Assembly: GCA_018266375.1 (NCBI GenBank)
Contig: JAFEAO010000002.1
Span: forward strand, 125,582 to 189,581
Length of the DNA stretch: 64,000 bases
From: Bdellovibrionales bacterium
GTDB lineage: Bacteria > Bdellovibrionota > UBA1018 > CAIMNF01
Direction of reading: 5' to 3'
Part shown: one piece after another, positions 42,019 through 49,277 of the stretch
Layout of the letters: every line of letters starts with the position of its first letter
How positions within the stretch are numbered: position 1 is the first letter of the stretch
The notes under the pieces: model-generated
The model's database searches: none
What the model was told of the DNA's origin: nothing
What the model saw: the letters and a program-made list of their open reading frames with translations, nothing else
Program-made: the position numbers and the translations under genes

Positions 42019-43369
42019 GAATCAAAAAGTAAATTTAAAAACCCAGATCCCTGGGCCGAAGAGCAGAGCGTTTCGCGAACGTGAAGACAAGTTGCTTGCG
42101 CCAGGCTTGCAGGGCTTCGCGCTCATGGCCGGCATCACCGTAGATACCGCAAGCGGCAGTACCGTGACTGATGTCGACGGCAATACATTTATCGATATCA
42201 TCGGTGGGATCGGCGTCAACGGCCTCGGCCACTCGCACCCGAAATGGGTCAAAGCGATGCAAGATCAAGTCGCACGAGCGTCGGTCGGAAGTTTTACGAG
42301 CGAGCCCCGCGTGAAGCTCCTCGAAAAGATCGCCGAAAACCCGCCTGCTAAGGGCGTCAACCGCATGCAGCTTTACTCGGGTGGGGCTGAAGCGGTCGAG
42401 AGTGCGCTTCGTCTCGCAAAATGTCACACCGGCAAATACGAGTTCGTGAGTTTCTGGGGGGGCTTCCACGGTAAGACCATGGGCGCGTTGTCCCTGATGG
42501 GTTCCGATTTCAAAGACTCGATGGGCCCAATGGTTTCCGGCTCGCACATTGTTCCTTACGCCAATCCTTACCGCCCTCCGGTGAAGGGAATGAGCGCGGA
42601 TGATCTCGCTCAACAGTGCGTAGAGCTCGCGACGAAGCAGCTGAAGATGTCGAGTGCTGGTAAAATCGCGGCGATTATTATCGAGCCGATGCAAGGAACC
42701 GCGGGGAACGTCATTCCGCCGGATACGTTCTTGCCGGCAGTGGCCGAGATGGCCAAAAAATTCGGCGCTTTGCTGATTGTCGACGAGATGATCACCGGCT
42801 TCGGACGTACTGGTAAACAGTGGGGTGCCCAGTGGTCGGGCGTAAAACCTGACATCGTGACTTTGGGTAAACAATTCGGTGGCGGCTATCCGGTTGCGGC
42901 ACTGATGTCGACGGACGAGATCGTTCAAGCCAAACCATGGGGCAATCCATCAGGTTCATCTTCAAGTTACGGCGGTAACCCGCTCGCGGCACAAGCCGTG
43001 CTCACCGCAGTCAACATCATCGAAGAAGAAAAACTCGTCGAGAACTCGCGCGTCATGGGCGAGTACTTCCTTAAAAAGATCAAACCGTTCGAAGACAAGT
43101 TCTCGATCGTCGGAGATTGCCGGGGGCGCGGACTCTTCTTGGCAATTGAGATGGTTAAAGACAAGACCACTAAAGAGCCACTGTCGAAACCAGCGTGCAA
43201 TAAGATCTTTGGCGAGTGCTTGAAGCGCGGCCTCTTGACGATGTCGTATGCTTCGTCATTCCGCATACAGCCGTCTCTCACGATTGATGAAGGTACGATC
43301 AATAACGCCGTTGCGATCATGGAAGAAGTCTTCGCGGTTGCGGACAAAGAAGGCTGGAAGAACTTTTAA
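41987..43369 (+). CDS. Class III pyridoxal-phosphate aminotransferase
   Basis: A 460-residue fold-type I, class III aminotransferase (ornithine/4-aminobutyrate type). Landmarks: GGIGVNGLGHSHP near the N-terminus, LYSGGAEAVESALRLA, FWGGFHGKTMG, LLIVDEMITGFGRTGKQW with the PLP-contacting Asp, and VTLGKQFGGGYPVAALM with the Schiff-base Lys. The substrate cannot be read from sequence. The ATG at 41987 is used; the TTG at 41981 is less likely. It overlaps the GtrA gene. In this operon it could aminate an oxidised cyclitol made by the Gfo/Idh/MocA enzyme or supply an amino-acid headgroup; both are hypotheses. Confidence 0.9.
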   Translation: MSQTLNPNQPKNQKVNLKTQIPGPKSRAFREREDKLLAPGLQGFALMAGITVDTASGSTVTDVDGNTFIDIIGGIGVNGLGHSHPKWVKAMQDQVARASVGSFTSEPRVKLLEKIAENPPAKGVNRMQLYSGGAEAVESALRLAKCHTGKYEFVSFWGGFHGKTMGALSLMGSDFKDSMGPMVSGSHIVPYANPYRPPVKGMSADDLAQQCVELATKQLKMSSAGKIAAIIIEPMQGTAGNVIPPDTFLPAVAEMAKKFGALLIVDEMITGFGRTGKQWGAQWSGVKPDIVTLGKQFGGGYPVAALMSTDEIVQAKPWGNPSGSSSSYGGNPLAAQAVLTAVNIIEEEKLVENSRVMGEYFLKKIKPFEDKFSIVGDCRGRGLFLAIEMVKDKTTKEPLSKPACNKIFGECLKRGLLTMSYASSFRIQPSLTIDEGTINNAVAIMEEVFAVADKEGWKNF

Positions 43370-43401
43370 AACGGCGTGTCAACGCCAGTTGTCCGGGTGA
43401 G

Positions 43402-43431
43402 TTGCTAAAAGCCTTGGGCTCAGGATACCAT
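43402..43431 (+). promoter_or_regulatory. Probable leaderless promoter of the SPFH gene
   Basis: TTGCTA (43402-43407), 18-bp spacer, TACCAT (43426-43431), 8 nt before the ATG at 43440. The intervening bases are pyrimidine-rich, with no ribosome site. Confidence 0.45.
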
Positions 43432-43439
43432 TCACCCCT

Positions 43440-44390
43440 ATGGAACTTGCTACGATCGTCCTGTCACTACTGGCCCTCTACATCGTTTTTTCGTCCTTCC
43501 TGACCGTAAACCAAGGCACGGTGGTCGTGCTCACCTGGTTCGGAAAATACTCGCGCATTTTAAAACCGGGACTGAATTTTAAGATTCCGATCGTTGAGCA
43601 AGTGTTTGCCCGAATTTCGACTCAAAACCGTTCGGTGGAGCTTCAGTTCCAGGCAGTGACGTCGGATCAGGCAAACGTGCATTTCAAGGCGATGCTTCTT
43701 TACGCGGTATTAAACGCCGATGAAGAGACGATCAAAAACGTTGCTTTTAAGTTCTACGACGATCGTAGCTTCATGCAGGCACTCGCACGCAGTATCGAAG
43801 GCAGCATTCGCTCGTTTGTGGCGACTAAAAAGCAATCCGAAATTTTAAGCCTCCGCCGCGAAATCACCGAAGCAGTGAAAGGCAATATGGACCACCATCT
43901 AGAGGAGTGGGGTTATCATCTCATCGATTTGCAGGTGAACGACGTGACCTTCGATGACGAAGTCATGCGCAGTATGAGCAAGGTCGTCGCCGCCAATAAC
44001 TTAAAAGCAGCCGCTGAAAACGAAGGTCAGGCGCTCTTGATCACGAAGACAAAGGCCGCCGAAGCCGAAGGGAACACGATCCGGATTCAGGCCGAAGCTG
44101 AGATGCAAGCAGCGGTCCTTCGCGGTCAAGCCGTCGCTCGGTTCCGTGAGGAGGTGGCTAAAGGTTTTAGCGCTGCAGCGAGTGAGATGCACAAATCTAA
44201 CCTGGATTCGTCTTATATCCTCTTTTCAATGTGGACCGAGGCGATGAAAGCGATTGCCGAGAACTCCCAGGGTAATATGCTGTTTTTTGATGCGTCAGTG
44301 GATGGGATGCAACGTGATTTGCGCAAGCTGATGGCGATGAACGCCAAAGATGGGATGCTTGATCAGCCACAGGGTGCGATCAGACAGTAA
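43440..44390 (+). CDS. SPFH/band-7 (stomatin/HflC-like) membrane protein
   Basis: A 316-residue protein with one N-terminal membrane helix (LATIVLSLLALYIVFSSF) followed by an SPFH domain (NQGTVVVLTWFGKYSRILKPGLNFKIP, given here as VNQGTVVVLTWFGKYSRIL) and a coiled-coil region with Ala/Glu-rich repeats (LLITKTKAAEAEGNTIR...). Stomatin and flotillin-like proteins form ring-shaped membrane microdomain scaffolds, often with specific lipids. A partner NfeD or HflK is not adjacent. It lies 70 bases after the aminotransferase, and its end overlaps the convergent PAP2 gene by 11 bp. Its position among lipid genes suggests a role in lipid-domain organisation; inference only. Confidence 0.88.
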   Translation: MELATIVLSLLALYIVFSSFLTVNQGTVVVLTWFGKYSRILKPGLNFKIPIVEQVFARISTQNRSVELQFQAVTSDQANVHFKAMLLYAVLNADEETIKNVAFKFYDDRSFMQALARSIEGSIRSFVATKKQSEILSLRREITEAVKGNMDHHLEEWGYHLIDLQVNDVTFDDEVMRSMSKVVAANNLKAAAENEGQALLITKTKAAEAEGNTIRIQAEAEMQAAVLRGQAVARFREEVAKGFSAAASEMHKSNLDSSYILFSMWTEAMKAIAENSQGNMLFFDASVDGMQRDLRKLMAMNAKDGMLDQPQGAIRQ

Positions 44391-45375
44391 TGCCTGATTT
44401 TCTTTTGGCGCGCCAGTCGAGGAATACGCAGACCAGGATTGCGTAAGCTGAGCCCCAGAGGATGTCCAAGATGTAGTGGTGGTTTAGATAAACCGCCGAG
44501 AAGCACATGATTAGGTAAAAGAAGATCGTGAAGCCTCGAAGCGCACCGTAGCGCTGAGCATAGTAAATACTTTGAAGCGGATATGCCACGTGAAGCGATG
44601 GGATTGCGCCAAACACGTCGGCCGCGCGTCCATACATCCCGGTAAAGAAGTGCGTGCCCATCAGTTGATCGAAACGTAAGCAACCCGCAGCATTGGAGGC
44701 TACGGTGAGATCCGCAGGCCCAAGCCCGTGCTCAGCCACATACCAAGGCGGGGCTGCCGCGTACCAATAGTAGGTGGAGTATCCGATCACGTTCACCCAA
44801 AAAAATGCCCACATCGGACGATAGGTCTGCTCGCGAATGAACTCAGGCGAACGTTTTTTCGTACCCGTGCGCGGGAGCATAAAACAAAAGTAAGCGCAGA
44901 TTAAAACATAAAGCGCGATGAAGCCTAAGTAGAAGGCACCGGTGATTAAATCCAGAAGCGGATGGGTGTGTAGTTGGAGCCACTCGTTGGGGGTCAGCAC
45001 GCCTTGGTCGGTGTGGATACCGAAAAGAGCTTTATCAAAATTATAAGGCTCAGCGACGTGGATCGGACCCCGAATGTAATCCGAATAAAAGCGCATGCTG
45101 TCGTAGATCATGGCAACGAGGAGTAGTGGGAGTAGGAACCGGAAGAGCTCGCGGGTGCGGAGACCGCCGTACCAAAGAACGAGGATGATCGCGGCGAAAG
45201 CGAGATGGTCAGCGCGAAAGAATCCAGACGCGACATAAATCGTGATGTAAGCGGCGGCTCCGAGAAGAGGTAGGTACCTGCTTTTAAAACCGGCACTCTG
45301 CCACCACTTAAGCCAGAGTTCCTTCTCGGTCTGAAGATTGAGGCGCATTAGTCCTTTGGGTTTTGTCTCGTTCAT
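44380..45375 (-). CDS. PAP2-superfamily enzyme resembling Aur1/inositol-phosphorylceramide synthase
   Basis: A 331-residue membrane protein with about six helices and PAP2_3-type motifs: APPWYVAEHGLG, then GRAADVFGAIPSLHVAYPLQ carrying the first catalytic His (S-L-H), and VYLNHHYILDILWG carrying the second (H-H-Y-x2-D). The G-x-DVFGA-PSLHVAYP wording is like the Aur1/IPC synthase branch rather than plain phosphatases. Such enzymes transfer a phospho-inositol headgroup to ceramide or hydrolyse lipid phosphates. Start taken as ATG 45375; a TTG at 45423 or ATG at 45348 are alternatives. It overlaps the 3' end of the upstream exporter gene, so they are cotranscribed. Confidence 0.75.
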   Translation of the reverse strand: MNETKPKGLMRLNLQTEKELWLKWWQSAGFKSRYLPLLGAAAYITIYVASGFFRADHLAFAAIILVLWYGGLRTRELFRFLLPLLLVAMIYDSMRFYSDYIRGPIHVAEPYNFDKALFGIHTDQGVLTPNEWLQLHTHPLLDLITGAFYLGFIALYVLICAYFCFMLPRTGTKKRSPEFIREQTYRPMWAFFWVNVIGYSTYYWYAAAPPWYVAEHGLGPADLTVASNAAGCLRFDQLMGTHFFTGMYGRAADVFGAIPSLHVAYPLQSIYYAQRYGALRGFTIFFYLIMCFSAVYLNHHYILDILWGSAYAILVCVFLDWRAKRKSGITV

Positions 45376-47836
45376 GGGAACGCTGTTGTCCTTTACGACG
45401 CTTTTTGTCGTTTTTTTGTTCAAGGTACCAGAGAAATGCCGGCAACGAAACCACGGCGGCGAAGATACAAGTGACCTCGCCCACGATCGCGAGTGTTCCG
45501 AAGCTTACGAACGCCTGGTTGCTGGCGATGAGGAGCGAGCCGTAGCCGGTGATTGTTGTCAAACTCGCAAGCATCACAGCACCCCCGGTGTGGCGAAGCA
45601 CGTTCAAGATGCTCGAGGATTTTTCGATTTTATAGCGCTGGAAAATATTTACCCCGTAGTCGACGCCAATCCCGAACGTGATGGGAAGCGCGATGAAGTT
45701 CAAAAAGTTAATTTTAAAGTGTTCTTCCAAAATAAATCCGGCGAGCCAGAGAACGCCGAGTAAAAGAGCGAACGAACACTGGGCGATGGTGACAAGATTC
45801 CGGAAGAGGAGAATCACGAGCAAAAAGACCGCGACAAAGGCAAAGAGCGTTGCCTTCGGCCCGTCTTTGACGATGGATTCAAAGAGGTCGGTCGTGACCA
45901 TAAGCGTGCCCGCTACCGCCGTGCCCGGCCTGATTTTGTAAGTGGCTTCGCGGATCGAGTGCACGAACGTTTGCATGTTTTCAATCTTGGAAAGCTCCGG
46001 GCTCAGGCTTGGCTCGATCAAAACGAGTTTGCCCAAGGTACCGTCTTTTTCGCGGAACTTGCTCTTTACGAGCTCCGGCAGTTCGTTTTCCTCGAAACGT
46101 TTGAATGAGTTTGGCGAAAGGAGGTCTTTCGCCATCGCACGTTCGTTCGGCCCCAGGCGGTTTAAGAGCCGTGGGGGGAGAAGGCGATCGATCTCTTGAA
46201 GAACTTTGATTTTTTCAGGCTGGTTAGGCGGCAAAAAATCGTGAATGGTGCTGACGTTCACGATAAAACTGTTTGGGCCTTGGGCTTCTTTGGCTTTGCG
46301 GATTTCGTTGGCGATCGGCTCGACGTCGGCACGGTTTTTAGGCAACACGACGATGGGCGCGAGATATCGGCCAAAGATATCATCGACAAACTTACCCCAG
46401 TACATCGAGCCGCTTTCGGACGAGTGTTTGTTCCGGAGCTTTTTCATGTCGGTTTCAATGATGTTGGAGTCGAGGCGACCTAAAAGCAAAATTGAAACAA
46501 TGGTGATCGCCCCTGTGAAAATCAAGATCGGTTTCGGAAATTTCTGAACGAGCCAAGCAAGGAAGTTTGCAATCACCGGGTTGTGCGAGCGCACCGGGCG
46601 CCGGAGTCCGCCCATGCGGTAGAACATCACAAGCATCGCCGGCATCAAGGTGTAAGAAGCGGCCCAGCAGAGGATCATGCCGGTCAAACCGATGATTCCG
46701 AATTGGTGAAAACCGCGAAAGCTTGTCAGGATGAGCGACCCGTAGGCCAGACCTGCAGCACCCGCGGCGGCGCCCGTCGCCGAGAAGGTGCGTTCCATCG
46801 CGATCGCGATGGCGCGTGGTGTTGCCTTGCGTTTACGCCGTTCCTCCATGTACCTGGCGAGTAATATGATCCCGAAGTTAATTCCGTTGCCGATAATGAT
46901 ACTGCCCATGAACGCGGAGTTCGCGTTCAGGTATCCGACCTGGAAGAGCCCGACGCCGAAAGTCCAAAGCGTGCCGGCAACGAGTGCCATGATCAGGCAG
47001 AACGTGCCGGTAAAAGACCGGAAGTACTGAAGCATCGCAAGTCCGACGAGGACGCAAACGACAATAATTGAAAGCGACAGATCTTCGATGAGAGCCTCAT
47101 GCTCTTCGATCATATCTTGTACGCCACCGGCGTAATGGTACTCCAAGTCGTCAGCGTATTTTTTTGGATCAAGCTCGGTGATGATTTGGGTCAGCGCATG
47201 CTGTAGCTTTTTTGAAGCATCGATCCCGCCGGATCCGCCCGGTTGGTTGACGAGGACGACACGCATTTTTTCGTCGGCGGAAGCGTAGTACCCGCTCTTA
47301 AAGTGGGCATAGGCGTCGGCTTTGCCAATGTATTTCCTTTTCAGCGCCTCGAAGTCGAGTTTTGGCTCGGGGATGTCACGGTTTTCGATGATCGTGAGCG
47401 GATTGTAGAGTTGGATTTCGTAATTGATCCGCGCCTTGATGTAGTTCTTAATCGAGTTTAAATCGGTTTGCGTGATGAAGAGCGACTTACGGGAATTAAA
47501 AAATTCGAGTTCCTTGTTGATGCGGTACTCGGCGCCGGCGGCGACATCGGGTGGGAGTGCGTTTACTTTAGCCGCGAAGTCGTCGACAAAGCGCTTGCTT
47601 GCGTCGGGATGATTCGAGATAAAGAGCACGCTCATGCTGTTTGTCGATTCGAGACGGGAGCGGACTTCGTTTACGTCCAAGACACTTTGAGCCTTTGCGG
47701 GCAGGAGTTCTTCGATCTCGGTTCGAAGGTTGGAAAACAAGTGCACCGAAAAATAACCCCCGAGGACGGTGAGGACGAGACCCGCAGCCGTGACCCATCC
47801 CGCGCGTCTGATGATGAATCGAGTAATTCCGTGCAT
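45308..47836 (-). CDS. MMPL/RND-family lipid exporter
   Basis: A 842-residue inner-membrane transporter with the RND/MMPL layout: helix 1 (GWVTAAGLVLTVLGGYFSVH), a large periplasmic loop, five helices to about residue 420, then the same order again (IETDMKKLR loop region; ATLFAFVAVFLLVILLF). It resembles HpnN/hopanoid and MmpL/MmpS lipid exporters by its size and by IEELLPAK after helix 1. No TolC/membrane-fusion partner is adjacent. The start is ATG at 47836; a GTG at 47854 is an alternative. It is upstream of and overlaps the Aur1-like gene, which makes a lipid cargo likely. Role by family and context, not shown directly. Confidence 0.85.
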   Translation of the reverse strand: MHGITRFIIRRAGWVTAAGLVLTVLGGYFSVHLFSNLRTEIEELLPAKAQSVLDVNEVRSRLESTNSMSVLFISNHPDASKRFVDDFAAKVNALPPDVAAGAEYRINKELEFFNSRKSLFITQTDLNSIKNYIKARINYEIQLYNPLTIIENRDIPEPKLDFEALKRKYIGKADAYAHFKSGYYASADEKMRVVLVNQPGGSGGIDASKKLQHALTQIITELDPKKYADDLEYHYAGGVQDMIEEHEALIEDLSLSIIVVCVLVGLAMLQYFRSFTGTFCLIMALVAGTLWTFGVGLFQVGYLNANSAFMGSIIIGNGINFGIILLARYMEERRKRKATPRAIAIAMERTFSATGAAAGAAGLAYGSLILTSFRGFHQFGIIGLTGMILCWAASYTLMPAMLVMFYRMGGLRRPVRSHNPVIANFLAWLVQKFPKPILIFTGAITIVSILLLGRLDSNIIETDMKKLRNKHSSESGSMYWGKFVDDIFGRYLAPIVVLPKNRADVEPIANEIRKAKEAQGPNSFIVNVSTIHDFLPPNQPEKIKVLQEIDRLLPPRLLNRLGPNERAMAKDLLSPNSFKRFEENELPELVKSKFREKDGTLGKLVLIEPSLSPELSKIENMQTFVHSIREATYKIRPGTAVAGTLMVTTDLFESIVKDGPKATLFAFVAVFLLVILLFRNLVTIAQCSFALLLGVLWLAGFILEEHFKINFLNFIALPITFGIGVDYGVNIFQRYKIEKSSSILNVLRHTGGAVMLASLTTITGYGSLLIASNQAFVSFGTLAIVGEVTCIFAAVVSLPAFLWYLEQKNDKKRRKGQQRSHERDKTQRTNAPQSSDREGTLA

Positions 47837-47904
47837 GTCGCAATAACGTAGCACATTTCACGGCTTTTATACACCGCGCATGGCAGGATTATCGCTGGAT
47901 TTGT

Positions 47905-48546
47905 TTACTTTTTTTCGTTTTTTTCGCCGCGGAGTGTTGCAAGGGTGCCTTTTACTCCATTCAGCATGTCTTTAGCGTCCCGGCGGTCGGCTTCGATCTC
48001 TTCATAGGCATAAACGCTACTTTGTTCAGGGGTGATTTTTTGGATCAGGATGTTTCCGCAGAAATGCCGGATATGGGAGGTCCCCGTCGTTTTTGCATAG
48101 GACACTAGAATCGATTCCGGTTTTTCCTTCGTGCCTTTGAGCAGGGAGTACGCCCAGGTTTCATTCCAGTCCAAGGTCAAGAAGAATACGGGTTGAATAT
48201 GAATCGAAATTTCTTGCCGATGTAAAAAGTGCGAAGGCGTGTTGATCTTCGTTTTGATGCCGACGTCGGGGTCCGGGCGAATCGTTCGCGGGTCGATGAG
48301 TTGTTCGTAAATTTTTTGTACCGGGCGATTGACCTTGCCGTATACCCATCCGAAGTCGTATCGAACTTCGGATGCATCGCGCGCCTTGCGGCCGAAATCG
48401 TAGTCGTCTTTATCCTTGGCGAGTTCGGCCGGAGGTTTAATTAAAGTGGATTCGATTTTTTGGTCGAAGTTAAAACAAGGGGGAGAGTGCTTAGCGGGTT
48501 TGGCGTTTGCAGCGGCGAACAACGTGATCAAGGCGAGCAACCTCAT
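47905..48546 (-). CDS. Secreted hypothetical protein, possibly START/SRPBCC-like
   Basis: A 213-residue exported protein with a short signal peptide (RLLALITLFAAANA). The mature part has a DYDFGRKARDASEVRYDFG stretch, a YGKVNRPVQKIYEQLIDPRT segment and long amphipathic strands (EISIHIQPVFFLTLDW), ending in a helix-rich charged tail (RRDAKDMLNGVKGTLATLRG). This pattern fits an SRPBCC/START lipid-binding domain, but I see no decisive motif. It is first in a minus-strand group with the MMPL exporter and Aur1-like enzyme (68 bases to the exporter start), under a well-formed promoter. A periplasmic lipid-carrier role is therefore possible. Confidence 0.6.
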   Translation of the reverse strand: MRLLALITLFAAANAKPAKHSPPCFNFDQKIESTLIKPPAELAKDKDDYDFGRKARDASEVRYDFGWVYGKVNRPVQKIYEQLIDPRTIRPDPDVGIKTKINTPSHFLHRQEISIHIQPVFFLTLDWNETWAYSLLKGTKEKPESILVSYAKTTGTSHIRHFCGNILIQKITPEQSSVYAYEEIEADRRDAKDMLNGVKGTLATLRGEKNEKK

Positions 48547-48552
48547 AGTCTG

Positions 48553-48581
48553 GTTATCTCAATAAACAATCGTTATGTAAA
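48553..48581 (-). promoter_or_regulatory. Promoter giving a leaderless message for the gene at 48546
   Basis: Minus strand: TTTACA (48581-48576), 17-bp spacer, GATAAC (48558-48553), then CAGACT and the ATG at 48546. It probably drives the START-like, MMPL and Aur1-like genes together. Confidence 0.6.
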
Positions 48582-48651
48582 CGAAGCGATTGGAGAAAAC
48601 GGGCGTTTGTGTGATCGTAATTCAATTTTCGGGTGTCAAAAAAACAACAGG

Positions 48652-48680
48652 TTGTCGCTACTGTGGAGGGCTTTTATCCT
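48652..48680 (+). promoter_or_regulatory. Promoter giving a leaderless, GTG-initiated message
   Basis: TTGTCG (48652-48657), 17-bp spacer, TATCCT (48675-48680), then 6 nt to the GTG at 48687. This supports the GTG as the start. Confidence 0.55.
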
Positions 48681-48686
48681 AAATAA

Positions 48687-49190
48687 GTGAAGGTTTTCTG
48701 CAGGCATCTTTATATTTTACTCGTTCTTTTTGGGTCCGGCGCCTATGCAGGGGATAATGTCCGTACGACAAAACGGCTTGGAGTGGTAGCTTCGCTTTTC
48801 ACCGAACCGTTCCCGAGTTTTTTGGGGCTGAACCTCAACTACAATCTTATCGATTTTATGCGTCTGAGCGTGGGCTTTGGAAACATCAGCTATTCGGACA
48901 CGACGCTAAACATTTCCGCAACCACAGTTGGCGGTGACGTGAAGCTATTTATTCCCCGCACTTCGATTTCGCCATTTGGCTCGATTGGGTACACCTTGAT
49001 TTCAGGAACACGGACCGGAACCGGAAAAATCAGCACTCTGGGCAACGTGACTCCCGGGCAGTCAGTAGTGACGTTTGGAGCCGGCTTAGACTATCAGTCT
49101 CGAAGTGGGTTCAATATCGGCATCGAATTTAAAGCCAACAGCGGCGACAGCAGCTTCATTCCCGGCGGATACATCGGATACTTCTTTTAA
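48687..49190 (+). CDS. Small outer-membrane beta-barrel protein
   Basis: A 167-residue exported protein. The signal peptide (VFCRHLYILLVLFGSGAYAG, cleavage near residue 22) precedes eight or so short amphipathic strands (LNLNYNLIDFMRLSVGFG, VTFGAGLDYQS, GFNIGIEFK), ending PGGYIGYFF with a terminal Phe as expected for a BAM-inserted outer-membrane barrel. Family not recognised; similar in size to OmpA or YfaZ-like barrels. The GTG start fits a promoter whose -10 lies 6 nt upstream. It is divergent from the secreted gene at 47905 and convergent with the subtilase gene across a hairpin. Confidence 0.7.
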   Translation: MKVFCRHLYILLVLFGSGAYAGDNVRTTKRLGVVASLFTEPFPSFLGLNLNYNLIDFMRLSVGFGNISYSDTTLNISATTVGGDVKLFIPRTSISPFGSIGYTLISGTRTGTGKISTLGNVTPGQSVVTFGAGLDYQSRSGFNIGIEFKANSGDSSFIPGGYIGYFF

Positions 49191-49192
49191 AC

Positions 49193-49220
49193 AAAAAGCC
49201 GGGGTGGAAACCACCCCGGC
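49193..49220 (-). terminator. Intrinsic terminator, strong on the minus strand
   Basis: GCCGGGGTGG-AAA-CCACCCCGGC is a perfect 10-bp stem. On the minus strand it runs directly into TTTTT, so it ends the subtilase message. On the plus strand it is followed only by TCTTC, so it may also slow transcription of the barrel gene. Confidence 0.88.
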
Positions 49221-49277
49221 TCTTCTGGATTGTTTTTTACTCCCTCAATGAGAATATCGCCGTCAGACGATGTCAAA

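Noticed and set aside
42035..42928. 297-codon open frame antisense to the aminotransferase gene
   Set aside because: The plus strand encodes an unmistakable class III aminotransferase. The antisense frame is His/Arg-rich shadow sequence.
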